Shown: positions 28,359 to 34,961, numbered from the stretch's first letter. The stretch is DNA of 64,000 nucleotides from an uncultured Bacilli bacterium (GCA_934101185.1 CAKOQD010000002.1:1-64000), one strand, 5' to 3'. The notes: a model not told the origin generated them from the sequence alone. Program-made: numbers and translations.

Positions 28359-28392
28359 TTTTCTACTTTTTAATGAACAAATCTTCAAAAGA

Positions 28393-28403
28393 TGTGATAT
28401 AAT
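28393..28403 (+). promoter_or_regulatory. extended -10 promoter of tRNA-Leu
   Basis: TGATATAAT at 28395-28403 (TGN plus TATAAT) about 50 bp upstream of the tRNA. The same TGATATAAT motif precedes fhs, scpA, coaE and parE in this window. An AGAAC / GTTCT hairpin lies between it and the tRNA. Confidence 0.6.
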
Positions 28404-28457
28404 AAATATATCTTATCTTGAAAAAAGGCAAGAAATAGAACAATTATAGTTCTTTAT

Positions 28458-28544
28458 GCCTGCGTGGCGGAATTGGTAGACGCGCTGGACTCAAAATCCA
28501 GTGGTAGCAATATCGTGTGGGTTCGAGTCCCACCGCAGGCACCA
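28458..28544 (+). tRNA. tRNA-Leu(CAA)
   Basis: 87 nt: acceptor GCCTGCG / CGCAGGC, anticodon arm CTGGA-CTCAAAA-TCCAG giving CAA, long variable arm, T arm GTGGG-TTCGAGT-CCCAC, encoded ACCA end at 28541-28544. It is the left border of the accessory island. The trailer repeats that of tRNA-Gly almost base for base (ATTGACGAATCTGTTCGAAC) and ends in a terminator. Confidence 0.98.
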
Positions 28545-28562
28545 TTGACGAATCTGTTCGAA

Positions 28563-28609
28563 CTATTCGAACTTTGATATATATAATCAATCGAAAGATT
28601 GGTTTTTTT
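28563..28609 (+). terminator. tRNA-Leu trailer hairpin and terminator
   Basis: A GTTCGAA-CTA-TTCGAAC hairpin (from about 28556) is followed by AATCAATC-GAAA-GATTGGTT and T7 (28585-28609). Confidence 0.85.
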
Positions 28610-28647
28610 CTGTTTTCAGGAAGAAATCATAGGAAAGGTTGGTGTCT

Positions 28648-28923
28648 ATGATTAATGTAATCAAAAAAGAAATTGATATGGAGAAATCTTTAAAGAAACG
28701 ATTAGAGATTATATGTGATTTTTGTAATACTACTCCAACTATTATAAATGGTAGTATTCGTAAAATTGATAAGACAAATTTGAATTATATCGAACCACAT
28801 AGAATAATTATCAATAACATAATGTTTCTTGCTTTTAATTATTCTAATGAAATCTATATCAATAATTTAAGCAAAAAGATTAAAATATCAGAACTTGAAA
28901 ACTACATAAAAACTATGAACTAA
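28648..28923 (+). CDS. small CxxC protein, island copy 1
   Basis: 91 residues: MINVIKKEIDMEKSLKKRLE, then ICDFCNTTPTIINGSIRKID and YIEPHRIIINNIMFLAFNYS. The C-terminal half looks beta-rich. The CxxC and lack of membrane segments suggest a small metal-binding or nucleic-acid-binding protein, but no family is recognised. Paralogues at 30773 (about 70 percent alike by eye) and at the window start. Start set by AGGAAAGGTTGGTGTCT upstream. Each copy follows a tRNA or tRNA-like trailer and terminator. Confidence 0.75.
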   Translation: MINVIKKEIDMEKSLKKRLEIICDFCNTTPTIINGSIRKIDKTNLNYIEPHRIIINNIMFLAFNYSNEIYINNLSKKIKISELENYIKTMN

Positions 28924-28964
28924 TACTTATTCCCTACAAATAGGTAATAGACAAAATAAGAAAA

Positions 28965-29047
28965 ATGTTGTATTATGTAATTGATTTACAAAGACTTATT
29001 TTGAGAAGTAAAAGTATTAGTTTGTAGTACCCTTACTTCTCTTTTTT
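28965..29047 (+). promoter_or_regulatory. leader peptide and terminator hairpin (attenuator-like)
   Basis: A 20-codon ORF (28965-29027) MLYYVIDLQRLILRSKSISL ends inside the 5' arm of a hairpin, GAGAAGTAA (29002) paired with TTACTTCTC (about 29034-29042), followed by T7. This matches the design of the leader at 31129 upstream of the recombinase relic. Confidence 0.45.
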
Positions 29048-29078
29048 TGAAAATTAGAAAAAGGGAGATGATAATTAA

Positions 29079-29183
29079 TGTATGATGATGTAAAGAAGAT
29101 ACTTTTAACGAATTAAAAGATAAATACAATTTTAGCAAAGAACACGATGATAAAGGAAAAGATGATTTTAAGATAGAAATTTA
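29079..29183 (+). pseudogene. frameshifted gene fragment
   Basis: ATG at 29079 behind GGGAGATGATAATTA reads MYDDVKKILLTN and stops. One frame over, coding-like sequence continues as DTFNELKDKYNFSKEHDD and KGKDDFKIEI to a stop near 29183. A single-base shift joins the two. Too short to assign; probably the end of a mobile-element protein. Confidence 0.4.
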
Positions 29184-29193
29184 ATTAAAAATG

Positions 29194-29222
29194 TTGATTT
29201 TATTAAAAAAATAATGTATAAT
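29194..29222 (+). promoter_or_regulatory. promoter of the 435-residue island protein
   Basis: TTGATT at 29194-29199, 17-nt spacer, TATAAT at 29217-29222. Confidence 0.6.
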
Positions 29223-29257
29223 AGTAAGTCCTTAACAGATTGGGGGGGAAATTTATC

Positions 29258-30565
29258 ATGTTAAAAGAAAAAAAATCAGTGTTTTTGATTTATGATAAAA
29301 AAATAGCACCACGTTTCAATAAGTTATTATCTGAAAATTTAGAAATTGAAACTGAACTTGAAGATTATGGATGTAATAAACTTGTTTCAGTTTCGGTTGA
29401 AGATTATCAAAGAGCTTTAGAGGAAGGTCTCAACATTTCAAATCTAAATCATTGGGATATGAGTTGGGTAAATGCTTATAAAGAGCCAAGACCAGTTGGA
29501 TATATTAATGTAATGTATAGTAGTTTACCAAAAACAAGAGAAGCCAGTTCTTTATGGGAATCATTTGAATTACCTGATCATTGTCCTATTGATATTAAAG
29601 AATATATTGAGAAATTACAAGCATTTTTAGGTGGACGCCCTATAAAAATTAAATACAATAGTTCTGATAATGCAATAGAGTTTTTAGTTAAAGGTTCATT
29701 AGAAGATTATGAACTTGTAAAACAACAATGTGAAGGATTTAATTATGTTATGAAAAATTCACCTTTTATTAAAACTACATTTTTAGAAAAAGATGGAACT
29801 TTAATTAGAACTGAAAAAGAAGAGAAAAAAGAAGAATCAAGCCTTAAATCTTATTTTAATGAATCTATGTTTGTGGATGGTTTATTAAGACCAGAAGGTT
29901 CTAATATTGCACCAAAAACAGATACTGACCAAGATTTAACAACAGGTTATAAATATAATAGTTGTAGATTTGGTGCTAGAGATTTTGATATCAGTTCTGT
30001 TGGGATTTATGATTTGACAGAAAGTATTCAAGGAACATTCCTTATTTATGAAGAAAAAGATTATAATCACTATTGGAATAATGAAAAAGATGAACAAACG
30101 AGTTGTAAATCAATAATGCCTTTCACTATGCTAGATAATGGTAGTTTTGAAAGTAAAGTTACTATTCAAGATGGAGAAACAGTAGTAGTAAACACAAGTG
30201 TAAATGTTATTAGAAATATAGTCGGTTGTAATTTTGATGGTAAGAGTGTAAGAGATGGATTGTTTTCTGGACTTGCACATGAAGATTGTAGAGGTAATTT
30301 TGAATTAAACGAATATTATAAAACAATTTCTAATAGAACAAGATTACTTCATTATTCTAAATCTTCTGGTTTCTTTGAGGTGTATGAATTGCCTAATGGA
30401 TGGGTTGTTGAAGATGGAATCTCAAAGTTAGAATATCCAAAGGTATTTGATGATGTAGATTTTGATAAGCAAGATAAGGATCTAGAAGAAATTAATGGTA
30501 TTTTAGCATCACGAACTAATAGCAAAATTATGTCTTTAGTTAAAAGAATTGATAATAGCAAGTAA
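29258..30565 (+). CDS. unknown cytoplasmic protein of the island
   Basis: About 435 residues, no signal peptide or membrane segment. Opening VFLIYDKKIAPRFNKLLSEN; a middle region with FLGGRPIKIKYNSSDNAIEF; and a conserved-looking C-terminal half (RFGARDFDISSVGIYDLTES, FSGLAHEDCRGNFELNEYYK, part). I do not recognise it. The ribosome site is a run of seven G (29242-29248), unusual in this AT-rich DNA. Codon use is T/G-ending, unlike the A/C-rich core genes. It has its own promoter and terminator and is followed by a tRNA-like element. Confidence 0.6.
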   Translation: MLKEKKSVFLIYDKKIAPRFNKLLSENLEIETELEDYGCNKLVSVSVEDYQRALEEGLNISNLNHWDMSWVNAYKEPRPVGYINVMYSSLPKTREASSLWESFELPDHCPIDIKEYIEKLQAFLGGRPIKIKYNSSDNAIEFLVKGSLEDYELVKQQCEGFNYVMKNSPFIKTTFLEKDGTLIRTEKEEKKEESSLKSYFNESMFVDGLLRPEGSNIAPKTDTDQDLTTGYKYNSCRFGARDFDISSVGIYDLTESIQGTFLIYEEKDYNHYWNNEKDEQTSCKSIMPFTMLDNGSFESKVTIQDGETVVVNTSVNVIRNIVGCNFDGKSVRDGLFSGLAHEDCRGNFELNEYYKTISNRTRLLHYSKSSGFFEVYELPNGWVVEDGISKLEYPKVFDDVDFDKQDKDLEEINGILASRTNSKIMSLVKRIDNSK

Positions 30566-30587
30566 AAATTTGCTATTATTTTTTTAA
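30554..30587 (+). terminator. rho-independent terminator
   Basis: AATAGCAA / TTGCTATT stem followed by A and T7, overlapping the stop of the preceding gene. Confidence 0.75.
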
Positions 30588-30593
30588 ATTTTA

Positions 30594-30672
30594 TGGTAAT
30601 ATATATTTAGTGATTGATTCTTATATCAATCGTTGCGGTAAAAAGTTGTAGATAACTACGACAATGGCACCA
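30594..30672 (+). ncRNA. tRNA-like CCA-ended element 1
   Basis: Extended -10 TGGTAATAT (30594-30602), then hairpin GATTGAT / ATCAATC (30612-30631), then a 38-nt unit (30635-30672): weak acceptor-like GCGGTAA / CAATGGC, inner stem GTTGTAG-ATAA-CTACGAC and terminal ACCA. The 20-nt centre has no anticodon arm or TTCRA loop, so it is not a tRNA. The following trailer copies that of tRNA-Leu (GGAAATCTGCTCGAAC, then TATTCGAAC). Expression is inferred. Confidence 0.5.
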
Positions 30673-30712
30673 TTGGGAAATCTGCTCGAACTATTCGAAC
30701 TTTAAATATATG

Positions 30713-30739
30713 AATCAATCAGAAATGATTGATTTTTTC
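30713..30739 (+). terminator. terminator after tRNA-like element 1
   Basis: AATCAATCA-GAAA-TGATTGATT followed by T; same family as the terminators of tRNA-Gly and tRNA-Leu. Confidence 0.8.
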
Positions 30740-30772
30740 GTTTCTTGAAAAAATCATAGAAAGGATTTGTCT

Positions 30773-31045
30773 ATGGTAAATATTATTAAAGAAGAAATTG
30801 AAATTGAAGAATCTTTAGAATCGAGGTTAAGAGTAATATGTGATTTTTGTAATACTACTCCAACAATAATAAATGGTAGTATTAGAAGAATTGATAAAAC
30901 TAATTTAACTTATATTGAACCACATAGAATATATATTAAAAACAATTTATATCTAGCATTTAATTATTCAAGTGATATATATGTTAATAATTTAGGTAAA
31001 AAGATTAAATTATCTGAATTAGAAGATTATATAAAATGTTTATAA
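30773..31045 (+). CDS. small CxxC protein, island copy 2
   Basis: 90 residues: MVNIIKEEIEIEESLESRLR, then VICDFCNTTPTIINGSIRRI and YIEPHRIYIKNNLYLAFNYS. Paralogue of 28648; both the protein and the upstream stretch (terminator, AAATCATAGAAAGG, ribosome site) are conserved, so gene and tRNA-like trailer duplicate together. Function unknown. Confidence 0.75.
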   Translation: MVNIIKEEIEIEESLESRLRVICDFCNTTPTIINGSIRRIDKTNLTYIEPHRIYIKNNLYLAFNYSSDIYVNNLGKKIKLSELEDYIKCL

Positions 31046-31128
31046 AATACCTTGATTTTTAGAATTAATAGTATATAATAAATAACCAATAAATGAGGAA
31101 GGTATCTTCTAGAAATGGAGGTACATCA

Positions 31129-31225
31129 ATGATAAGACAGAATATACATTTATTAAAAATATTTATTATTGAATTAACTAGAGAGCGAGAGGTATTAGCT
31201 TGGATTTAATATCTTTTGCTCTCTT
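31129..31225 (+). promoter_or_regulatory. leader peptide and attenuator-like hairpin
   Basis: GGAGG precedes a 26-codon ORF (31129-31209), MIRQNIHLLKIFIIELTRER then EVLAWI. Its end overlaps the 5' arm of an 18-bp hairpin (AGAGAGC...TATTA with TAATA...GCTCTCT, three G-U pairs) followed by T6. It lies directly upstream of the recombinase relic. Translation of the peptide could melt the terminator. Similar layout at 28965. Confidence 0.55.
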
Positions 31226-31252
31226 TTTTCGTATTAAAAGGAGGAATATGTT

Positions 31253-31367
31253 ATGAATGAAGAAAAGAAAATAGCGGGTTTATATACGTGTATTAACGGA
31301 AGATCAGGCACGAGAAGGATTTAGTTTACCAGAACAAGAAAAGCGTTTAAGGACTATGATGAGTTAA
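31253..31367 (+). pseudogene. serine recombinase N-terminal remnant
   Basis: ATG behind AGGAGGAATATGTT reads MNEEKKIAGLYT; after a one-base shift the sequence continues as RVLTEDQAREGFSLPEQEKR, the typical start of large serine recombinases (IAGLYxRVSTEDQA.EG.SL..Q). The catalytic Ser of RVS is now Leu. It breaks off at 31367 (or at 31324 in the first frame) and runs into an unrelated reading frame. Non-functional. Confidence 0.8.
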
Positions 31368-31765
31368 AAAAGAATTATAATAAACAAAGACAAAAAATAA
31401 ATAAACTTAATAATCAGACAAAGGACTTAAATACAAAATCAGAAGAAATAAAAGATATTATTAATAATTTAAAAAATGAGAATTCTATATTAAAAGAAAA
31501 GAATAAAACTCTTCAAAATGAACTAAATAATCTAAAAGAATTATTTGAAAAAATTAAAAATAAAATTAACAATCTATATCACTTCTTTGTAGATAAAATG
31601 TGGGGTAATAAAGAAAAATGTGATAAATATTATCCAGTTGCTTATGAATTATATGGTAAGAATATTTTAGAAGAAGAACAAATAAGAGGTATATTAGGAA
31701 CTAAAAATAGATTTGCAGAAATAGATAGAGATTCTAAATCAAAAGACGATGATTTTGAATTATAA
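31346..31765 (+). pseudogene. MobV-like relaxase C-terminal fragment
   Basis: Open frame of about 139 codons with no start near its beginning: FKDYDELKKNYNKQRQKINK, a long Leu/Asn/Lys coiled coil (about residues 10-75), then FFVDKMWGNKEKCDKYYPVA and a charged end (RDSKSKDDDFEL). The coiled coil plus KYYPVAYELYGK end resembles the tail of plasmid mobilisation (Mob/Pre) proteins. Joined to the recombinase relic, so two mobile-element genes were fused by deletion. Confidence 0.55.
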
Positions 31766-31802
31766 AAAAAGAGGAATAATATCCTCATAGTTAAATATAA
31801 GA

Positions 31803-32036
31803 TTATTCCTTAACATATCCAATGTTACTAGGTTTGCTTGGATCAAATGTTAAGTTGCAAATACTAGCAACAAGACCATAAATTCCAAAAGTAACAATTG
31901 TAAGGAAAAAATATGCTGCAGTTCTACTTCTATATCCTTCAGGTTTTAAATTAGTATGATTAATAATTATACTACCAATCCATCCTAAAAAGAATGTTAA
32001 CAAAAATCTTACTACATTATTATTGTCTTTTTCCAT
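31803..32036 (-). CDS. small TM2-like membrane protein
   Basis: 77 residues, two membrane helices with a short loop (FLLTFFLGWIGSIIINHTNL, then AAYFFLTIVTFGIYGLVASI). The GW.G....H layout resembles TM2-domain proteins. Good ribosome site (AAGGAGTAAGTG). The only minus-strand gene in the island; such genes often ride with mobilisable plasmids. Confidence 0.6.
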   Translation of the reverse strand: MEKDNNNVVRFLLTFFLGWIGSIIINHTNLKPEGYRSRTAAYFFLTIVTFGIYGLVASICNLTFDPSKPSNIGYVKE

Positions 32037-32108
32037 ATTACACTTACTCCTTCCAATTATAATTATACAATAAATTTTTATAAAAGTCTTTAATTAATGA
32101 CAATTTTA

Positions 32109-32186
32109 TGATAATATTTATATAGATTGATTCATATGAATCGTTATTGCCGAAAAAAGTTGTAGACCTCTACGTCGTCGGCACCA
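32109..32186 (+). ncRNA. tRNA-like CCA-ended element 2
   Basis: Extended -10 TGATAATAT (32109-32117), hairpin GATTCA / TGAATC (about 32129-32142), then a 38-nt unit (32149-32186): GCCGA pairs with TCGGC, inner stem GTAG-ACCT-CTAC, terminal ACCA. Base changes in the outer stem relative to element 1 (GCGGT/ATGGC against GCCGA/TCGGC) partly preserve pairing. The AAAAAGTTGTAG segment is the same in both. Confidence 0.5.
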
Positions 32187-32197
32187 GATTGATTGAT

Positions 32198-32225
32198 AAC
32201 TCGAACTTTTTATAGTTCGAGTTTT
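32198..32225 (+). terminator. trailer hairpin after tRNA-like element 2
   Basis: Perfect stem AACTCGAAC / GTTCGAGTT with TTTTTATA loop; few T follow, so termination is uncertain. Confidence 0.55.
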
Positions 32226-32293
32226 GATATATCTAAATTTATAATAAAATATTCATATAGATAAATTGAATTGAATCAATTTAGAAAACATAC

Positions 32294-32320
32294 TTGCATA
32301 ATGACTTAACCATTATGCAA
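32294..32320 (+). repeat. 10-bp perfect inverted repeat upstream of 32346
   Basis: TTGCATAATG (32294-32303) and CATTATGCAA (32311-32320), 7-nt loop, about 15 bp before the ribosome site. Could be an operator or a leader hairpin. Confidence 0.6.
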
Positions 32321-32345
32321 ATATATTGAAATATGGAGGAAATTT

Positions 32346-32876
32346 ATGAACGAAAAAATGTATTATTATTTATTAGAAAATAAACTATTAACGCATGGGA
32401 TTGGAAATGTTAGTGACCAGGAAACATATTTTAAATTTGAATCAATAATCAAAAATGGTGGTCTAATGTCATTACAAAAATTAAAAGAATTAGGAATAAA
32501 TGTATCTGGAAAAGTTAGTGGATTAAGAGATACACCTGAAAGTAGAATATCTTTTTTTAATCCATCCACCCCACAAATTAAAAAGAGATTATTATCAGAA
32601 CACTTTTATTATTTTCTACCATTTAATCCTAACGTAATATTTTTTATAATTGATGGAACAAATATTGATTTACAACAACATTCTGATATTTCTTTTGAAA
32701 TAACTACAGAAAGTGGGTTTGTTTCTATTGATAATTTTAAAGGAATAATAGCTCCAAGCGAATGCATTGAATATATAAATAGTATTCAGAATAAGTATGG
32801 AATTTGTTTACCAATATATGATTTTGATTTTAATATGATGAATGATATAAATGATAGTTTTAATAAATATAAATAA
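32346..32876 (+). CDS. unknown protein with HG...GL (ART-like) motif
   Basis: 176 residues, cytoplasmic. The N-terminus LLTHGIGNVSDQETYFKFES followed by IIKNGGLMSLQKL has the H-G...I...GL layout seen in ADP-ribosyltransferase-like folds (DarT, KptA); later SRISFFNPS and VIFFIIDG could be further strands. This is a weak resemblance; no Glu motif can be assigned with confidence. GGAGGAAA ribosome site. Its stop abuts tRNA-like element 3. Confidence 0.5.
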   Translation: MNEKMYYYLLENKLLTHGIGNVSDQETYFKFESIIKNGGLMSLQKLKELGINVSGKVSGLRDTPESRISFFNPSTPQIKKRLLSEHFYYFLPFNPNVIFFIIDGTNIDLQQHSDISFEITTESGFVSIDNFKGIIAPSECIEYINSIQNKYGICLPIYDFDFNMMNDINDSFNKYK

Positions 32877-32911
32877 TCAGAAGTTGTTCTACTTCTTCCT
32901 TTAGGGCACCA
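32877..32911 (+). ncRNA. tRNA-like element 3, 3' part only
   Basis: AGAAGT-TGTTCT-ACTTCT hairpin and TTAGGGCACCA. From the hairpin on it is nearly the same as element 4 (two or three substitutions), but the 5' arm that should pair with TAGGGC is absent: the preceding bases are the end of the 32346 gene. This looks like a recombination joint in the element. Confidence 0.45.
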
Positions 32912-32940
32912 TAGGAAAATTAGTCGAACTAATCGACTTT

Positions 32941-32984
32941 ATATATGAAAGGTTAATCCTCGGTTAACCTTTCATATATGTTTT
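32941..32984 (+). terminator. long trailer hairpin after element 3
   Basis: 16-bp perfect stem from ATATATGAAAGGTTAA to TTAACCTTTCATATAT with a TCCTCGG loop, then GTTTTG. Confidence 0.75.
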
Positions 32985-33002
32985 GAAAGAAGCTGATTAG
33001 TT

Positions 33003-33180
33003 ATGCAAATAATAAAGGAAAAACTAGTATATATGAAACTGGTTTAATACGAAAATCTTCATATATTGCAATGGTTTTTAAAAAGAATAATAAAGAATAA
33101 TATTGAAACACTAGATGAATTATTTAGATTAGACCCATTGCCATATGTAATTTGCATTAAATATAAAATTGTGCTATAAT
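33003..33180 (+). other. gene remnants before aspS
   Basis: Short broken frames only, for example ETGLIRKSSYIAMVFKKN (about 33038-33100) and, in another frame, NIETLDELFRLDPLPYVI. They read like decayed coding sequence but no family can be named. The region ends in the aspS promoter. Confidence 0.3.
33152..33180 (+). promoter_or_regulatory. aspS promoter
   Basis: TTGCAT at 33152-33157, 17-nt spacer, TATAAT at 33175-33180. Confidence 0.8.
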
Positions 33181-33184
33181 TTGT

Positions 33185-33440
33185 TCATCGGCAATGACTA
33201 GGAATAGTAATTTTATAATTTATTTTAGAGAGTTATCGGTTGGTGAAAGATAATATAAATTAAAAATGAAAGACACCTATGAGCTACTTGTTTGAAATTA
33301 ATAGTAGAATAAGTCGGATGTAAACCGTTATCTCATTGAGTGATTATATATTTAATTTCTGTTTACATATATAATAAATTGGGTGGTACCGCGGATTATA
33401 ACAGTTATTCGTCCCTTTGTGGATAATATAACTGTTTTTT
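33185..33440 (+). promoter_or_regulatory. T-box riboswitch, Asp-specific
   Basis: T-box core GGGTGGTACCGCGG at 33381-33394; terminator AACAGTTAT (33400) / ATAACTGTT (33428-33436) plus T. The specifier position, aligned with the asnS leader, reads GAC (33272-33274), an Asp codon. This supports an aspartyl-tRNA synthetase downstream. Confidence 0.85.
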
Positions 33441-33467
33441 ATTATATATTGAATAGGAGGAAGAAAA

Positions 33468-34781
33468 ATGAAAAAAATATATTTTAAAAATTTAAATGAA
33501 TATTTTGGACAAGAAATAACTATTGAAGGTTTTGTCGATAATATTCGTGATTTACAATATGTTCAATTTTTAATTGTTAGAGACACTACAGGTAAGGTTC
33601 AAGTAACAATTGAAAAAAACGAAAATAATAGTAAATTAAATGAAATTGTTTCTAATTTAGCAATTGAAAGCACGGTTAAAATTATTGGAACATTATTTAA
33701 AAATGAGAAAGTTAAACTTAATGGAATGGAGCTAATACCAAACGATATATTTGTAACTAGTAAATGTTTGGAGGAATTACCTTTAAACTATAAAGATAGC
33801 AAGTCCGCACTATTGGATACTAGATTAAATTATAGATTTTTAGATTTAAGAAGTGAAAAAAATATTCTTATGTTTAAAGTTCAAACTTGTATGATTAATG
33901 CTATGAGAGAATTTGTTATAAAAAATAATTTTACAGAGATCCACACTCCTAAAATTATTAGTGTAGCAAGTGAATCTGGCGCAGAAGTTTTTGAAGTAAA
34001 ATACTTTGATAGAAAAGCATATTTAGCACAAAGTCCTCAATTTTATAAACAAATGGCTATGTGTAGTGGTTTTGAAAAGGTATTTGAAATTGCACCAGCA
34101 TTCAGAGCAGAAAACTCTAATTCATATAGACACACTACAGACTTTACATCATTCGATATTGAGATGAGTTATATCGAATCTTTAGAAGAACTTATGGATT
34201 TTGAAGAAGATTTATTTATTGCGGGGTTATCCGCAGTTAAAGAAAAATATGGGGAACAAATCAAAGAATTATTTAATGTAGATGTTATTATTCCTACTAA
34301 ACCATTCCCAAGAATTAAGTTAGAAGAATTATATAAGGAATTAGAAAAAGAATATGATTTTAAAATGAATTATGAAGATGTTGGAGATATGAATGCAGAA
34401 TCAGAGAGATTAGCATCTAAGTATGTTATGGAAAAATATGGGCATGAGTTTGTATTTATAACAGACTTTAGTGCTAAAAAAAGAGCGTTCTATCATAAGA
34501 GAGAAAAAGGTATTCCACAAGGGGCTGACCTTATTTGGAAAGGCTGTGAAACAACTACTTTAGCATTAAGAGAACATAACTATGAAACTTTATGTGAACA
34601 AGCTAAAGAAAAGGGATTAGGAGAAGATGTTAAGTTTTATCTTGAATTCTTTAAATATGGTTGTCCCCCTCATGGAGGATTTGCTCTTGGAGTAGATAGA
34701 ATAACTATGCTATTATTAGAAACAGGTTCTTTAAAAGAAACAATGTTTATATTTAGAGGTCCTAGTAGAATAGAACCATAA
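33468..34781 (+). CDS. aspS: archaeal-type aspartyl-tRNA synthetase
   Basis: 437 residues, the short AspRS form of archaea and some Firmicutes, not the 590-residue bacterial form. N-terminal OB fold (QEITIEGFVDNIRDLQYVQF), then motif 1 (FTEIHTPKIISVASESGAEV), motif 2 (FEIAPAFRAENSNSYRHTTD) and motif 3 (GGFALGVDRITMLLLETGS). No GAD insertion domain. The Asp T-box supports the substrate. This type is often non-discriminating (also charges tRNA-Asn); which applies here cannot be read from sequence. Codon use differs from core genes. Confidence 0.9.
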   Translation: MKKIYFKNLNEYFGQEITIEGFVDNIRDLQYVQFLIVRDTTGKVQVTIEKNENNSKLNEIVSNLAIESTVKIIGTLFKNEKVKLNGMELIPNDIFVTSKCLEELPLNYKDSKSALLDTRLNYRFLDLRSEKNILMFKVQTCMINAMREFVIKNNFTEIHTPKIISVASESGAEVFEVKYFDRKAYLAQSPQFYKQMAMCSGFEKVFEIAPAFRAENSNSYRHTTDFTSFDIEMSYIESLEELMDFEEDLFIAGLSAVKEKYGEQIKELFNVDVIIPTKPFPRIKLEELYKELEKEYDFKMNYEDVGDMNAESERLASKYVMEKYGHEFVFITDFSAKKRAFYHKREKGIPQGADLIWKGCETTTLALREHNYETLCEQAKEKGLGEDVKFYLEFFKYGCPPHGGFALGVDRITMLLLETGSLKETMFIFRGPSRIEP

Positions 34782-34808
34782 AATTAAGGGGACAAAATCC
34801 TCTTTTTG

Positions 34809-34891
34809 TGTTATAATTGTATTAGTTGATAGTTATTACTAACTATTTCTTTTGCTCTAGAAGTTGTTCTACTTCTTCCATTAGAGTACCA
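34809..34891 (+). ncRNA. tRNA-like CCA-ended element 4
   Basis: Promoter-like GGGACA (34789-34794), 17 nt, TATAAT (34812-34817, extended by TGT). Then hairpin ATAGTTA-TTAC-TAACTAT (34829-34846) and a 38-nt unit (34854-34891): full 7-bp outer stem GCTCTAG / TTAGAGT (two G-U pairs), inner hairpin AAGT-TGTTCT-ACTT, terminal ACCA. Best-paired of the four copies. Confidence 0.55.
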
Positions 34892-34904
34892 GTTTAAAAA
34901 TAAA

Positions 34905-34961
34905 CTCGGACTTTTAAAGTTCCGAGAGTAATAAATTACTAACAGAAATGTTAGTTTTTTT
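34905..34961 (+). terminator. trailer hairpin and terminator after element 4
   Basis: CTCGGA...TCCGAG hairpin (34905-34926), then CTAACA-GAAA-TGTTAG followed by T7 (34939-34961). Confidence 0.8.

Noticed and set aside
33468..34781. Second asparaginyl-tRNA synthetase
   Set aside because: The T-box specifier is GAC (Asp) and motif 2/3 surroundings are those of archaeal-type AspRS; asnS is at 10207.
30635..34891. Elements read as integron attC sites
   Set aside because: They share one-gene spacing and imperfect palindromes, but lack the RYYYAAC / GTTRRRY ends, end in ACCA, carry promoters and terminators, and no tyrosine integrase is nearby.
30635..34891. Elements read as ordinary tRNA genes
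   Set aside because: Only 20 nt lie between the outer arms; there is no D arm, anticodon arm or TTCRA loop.
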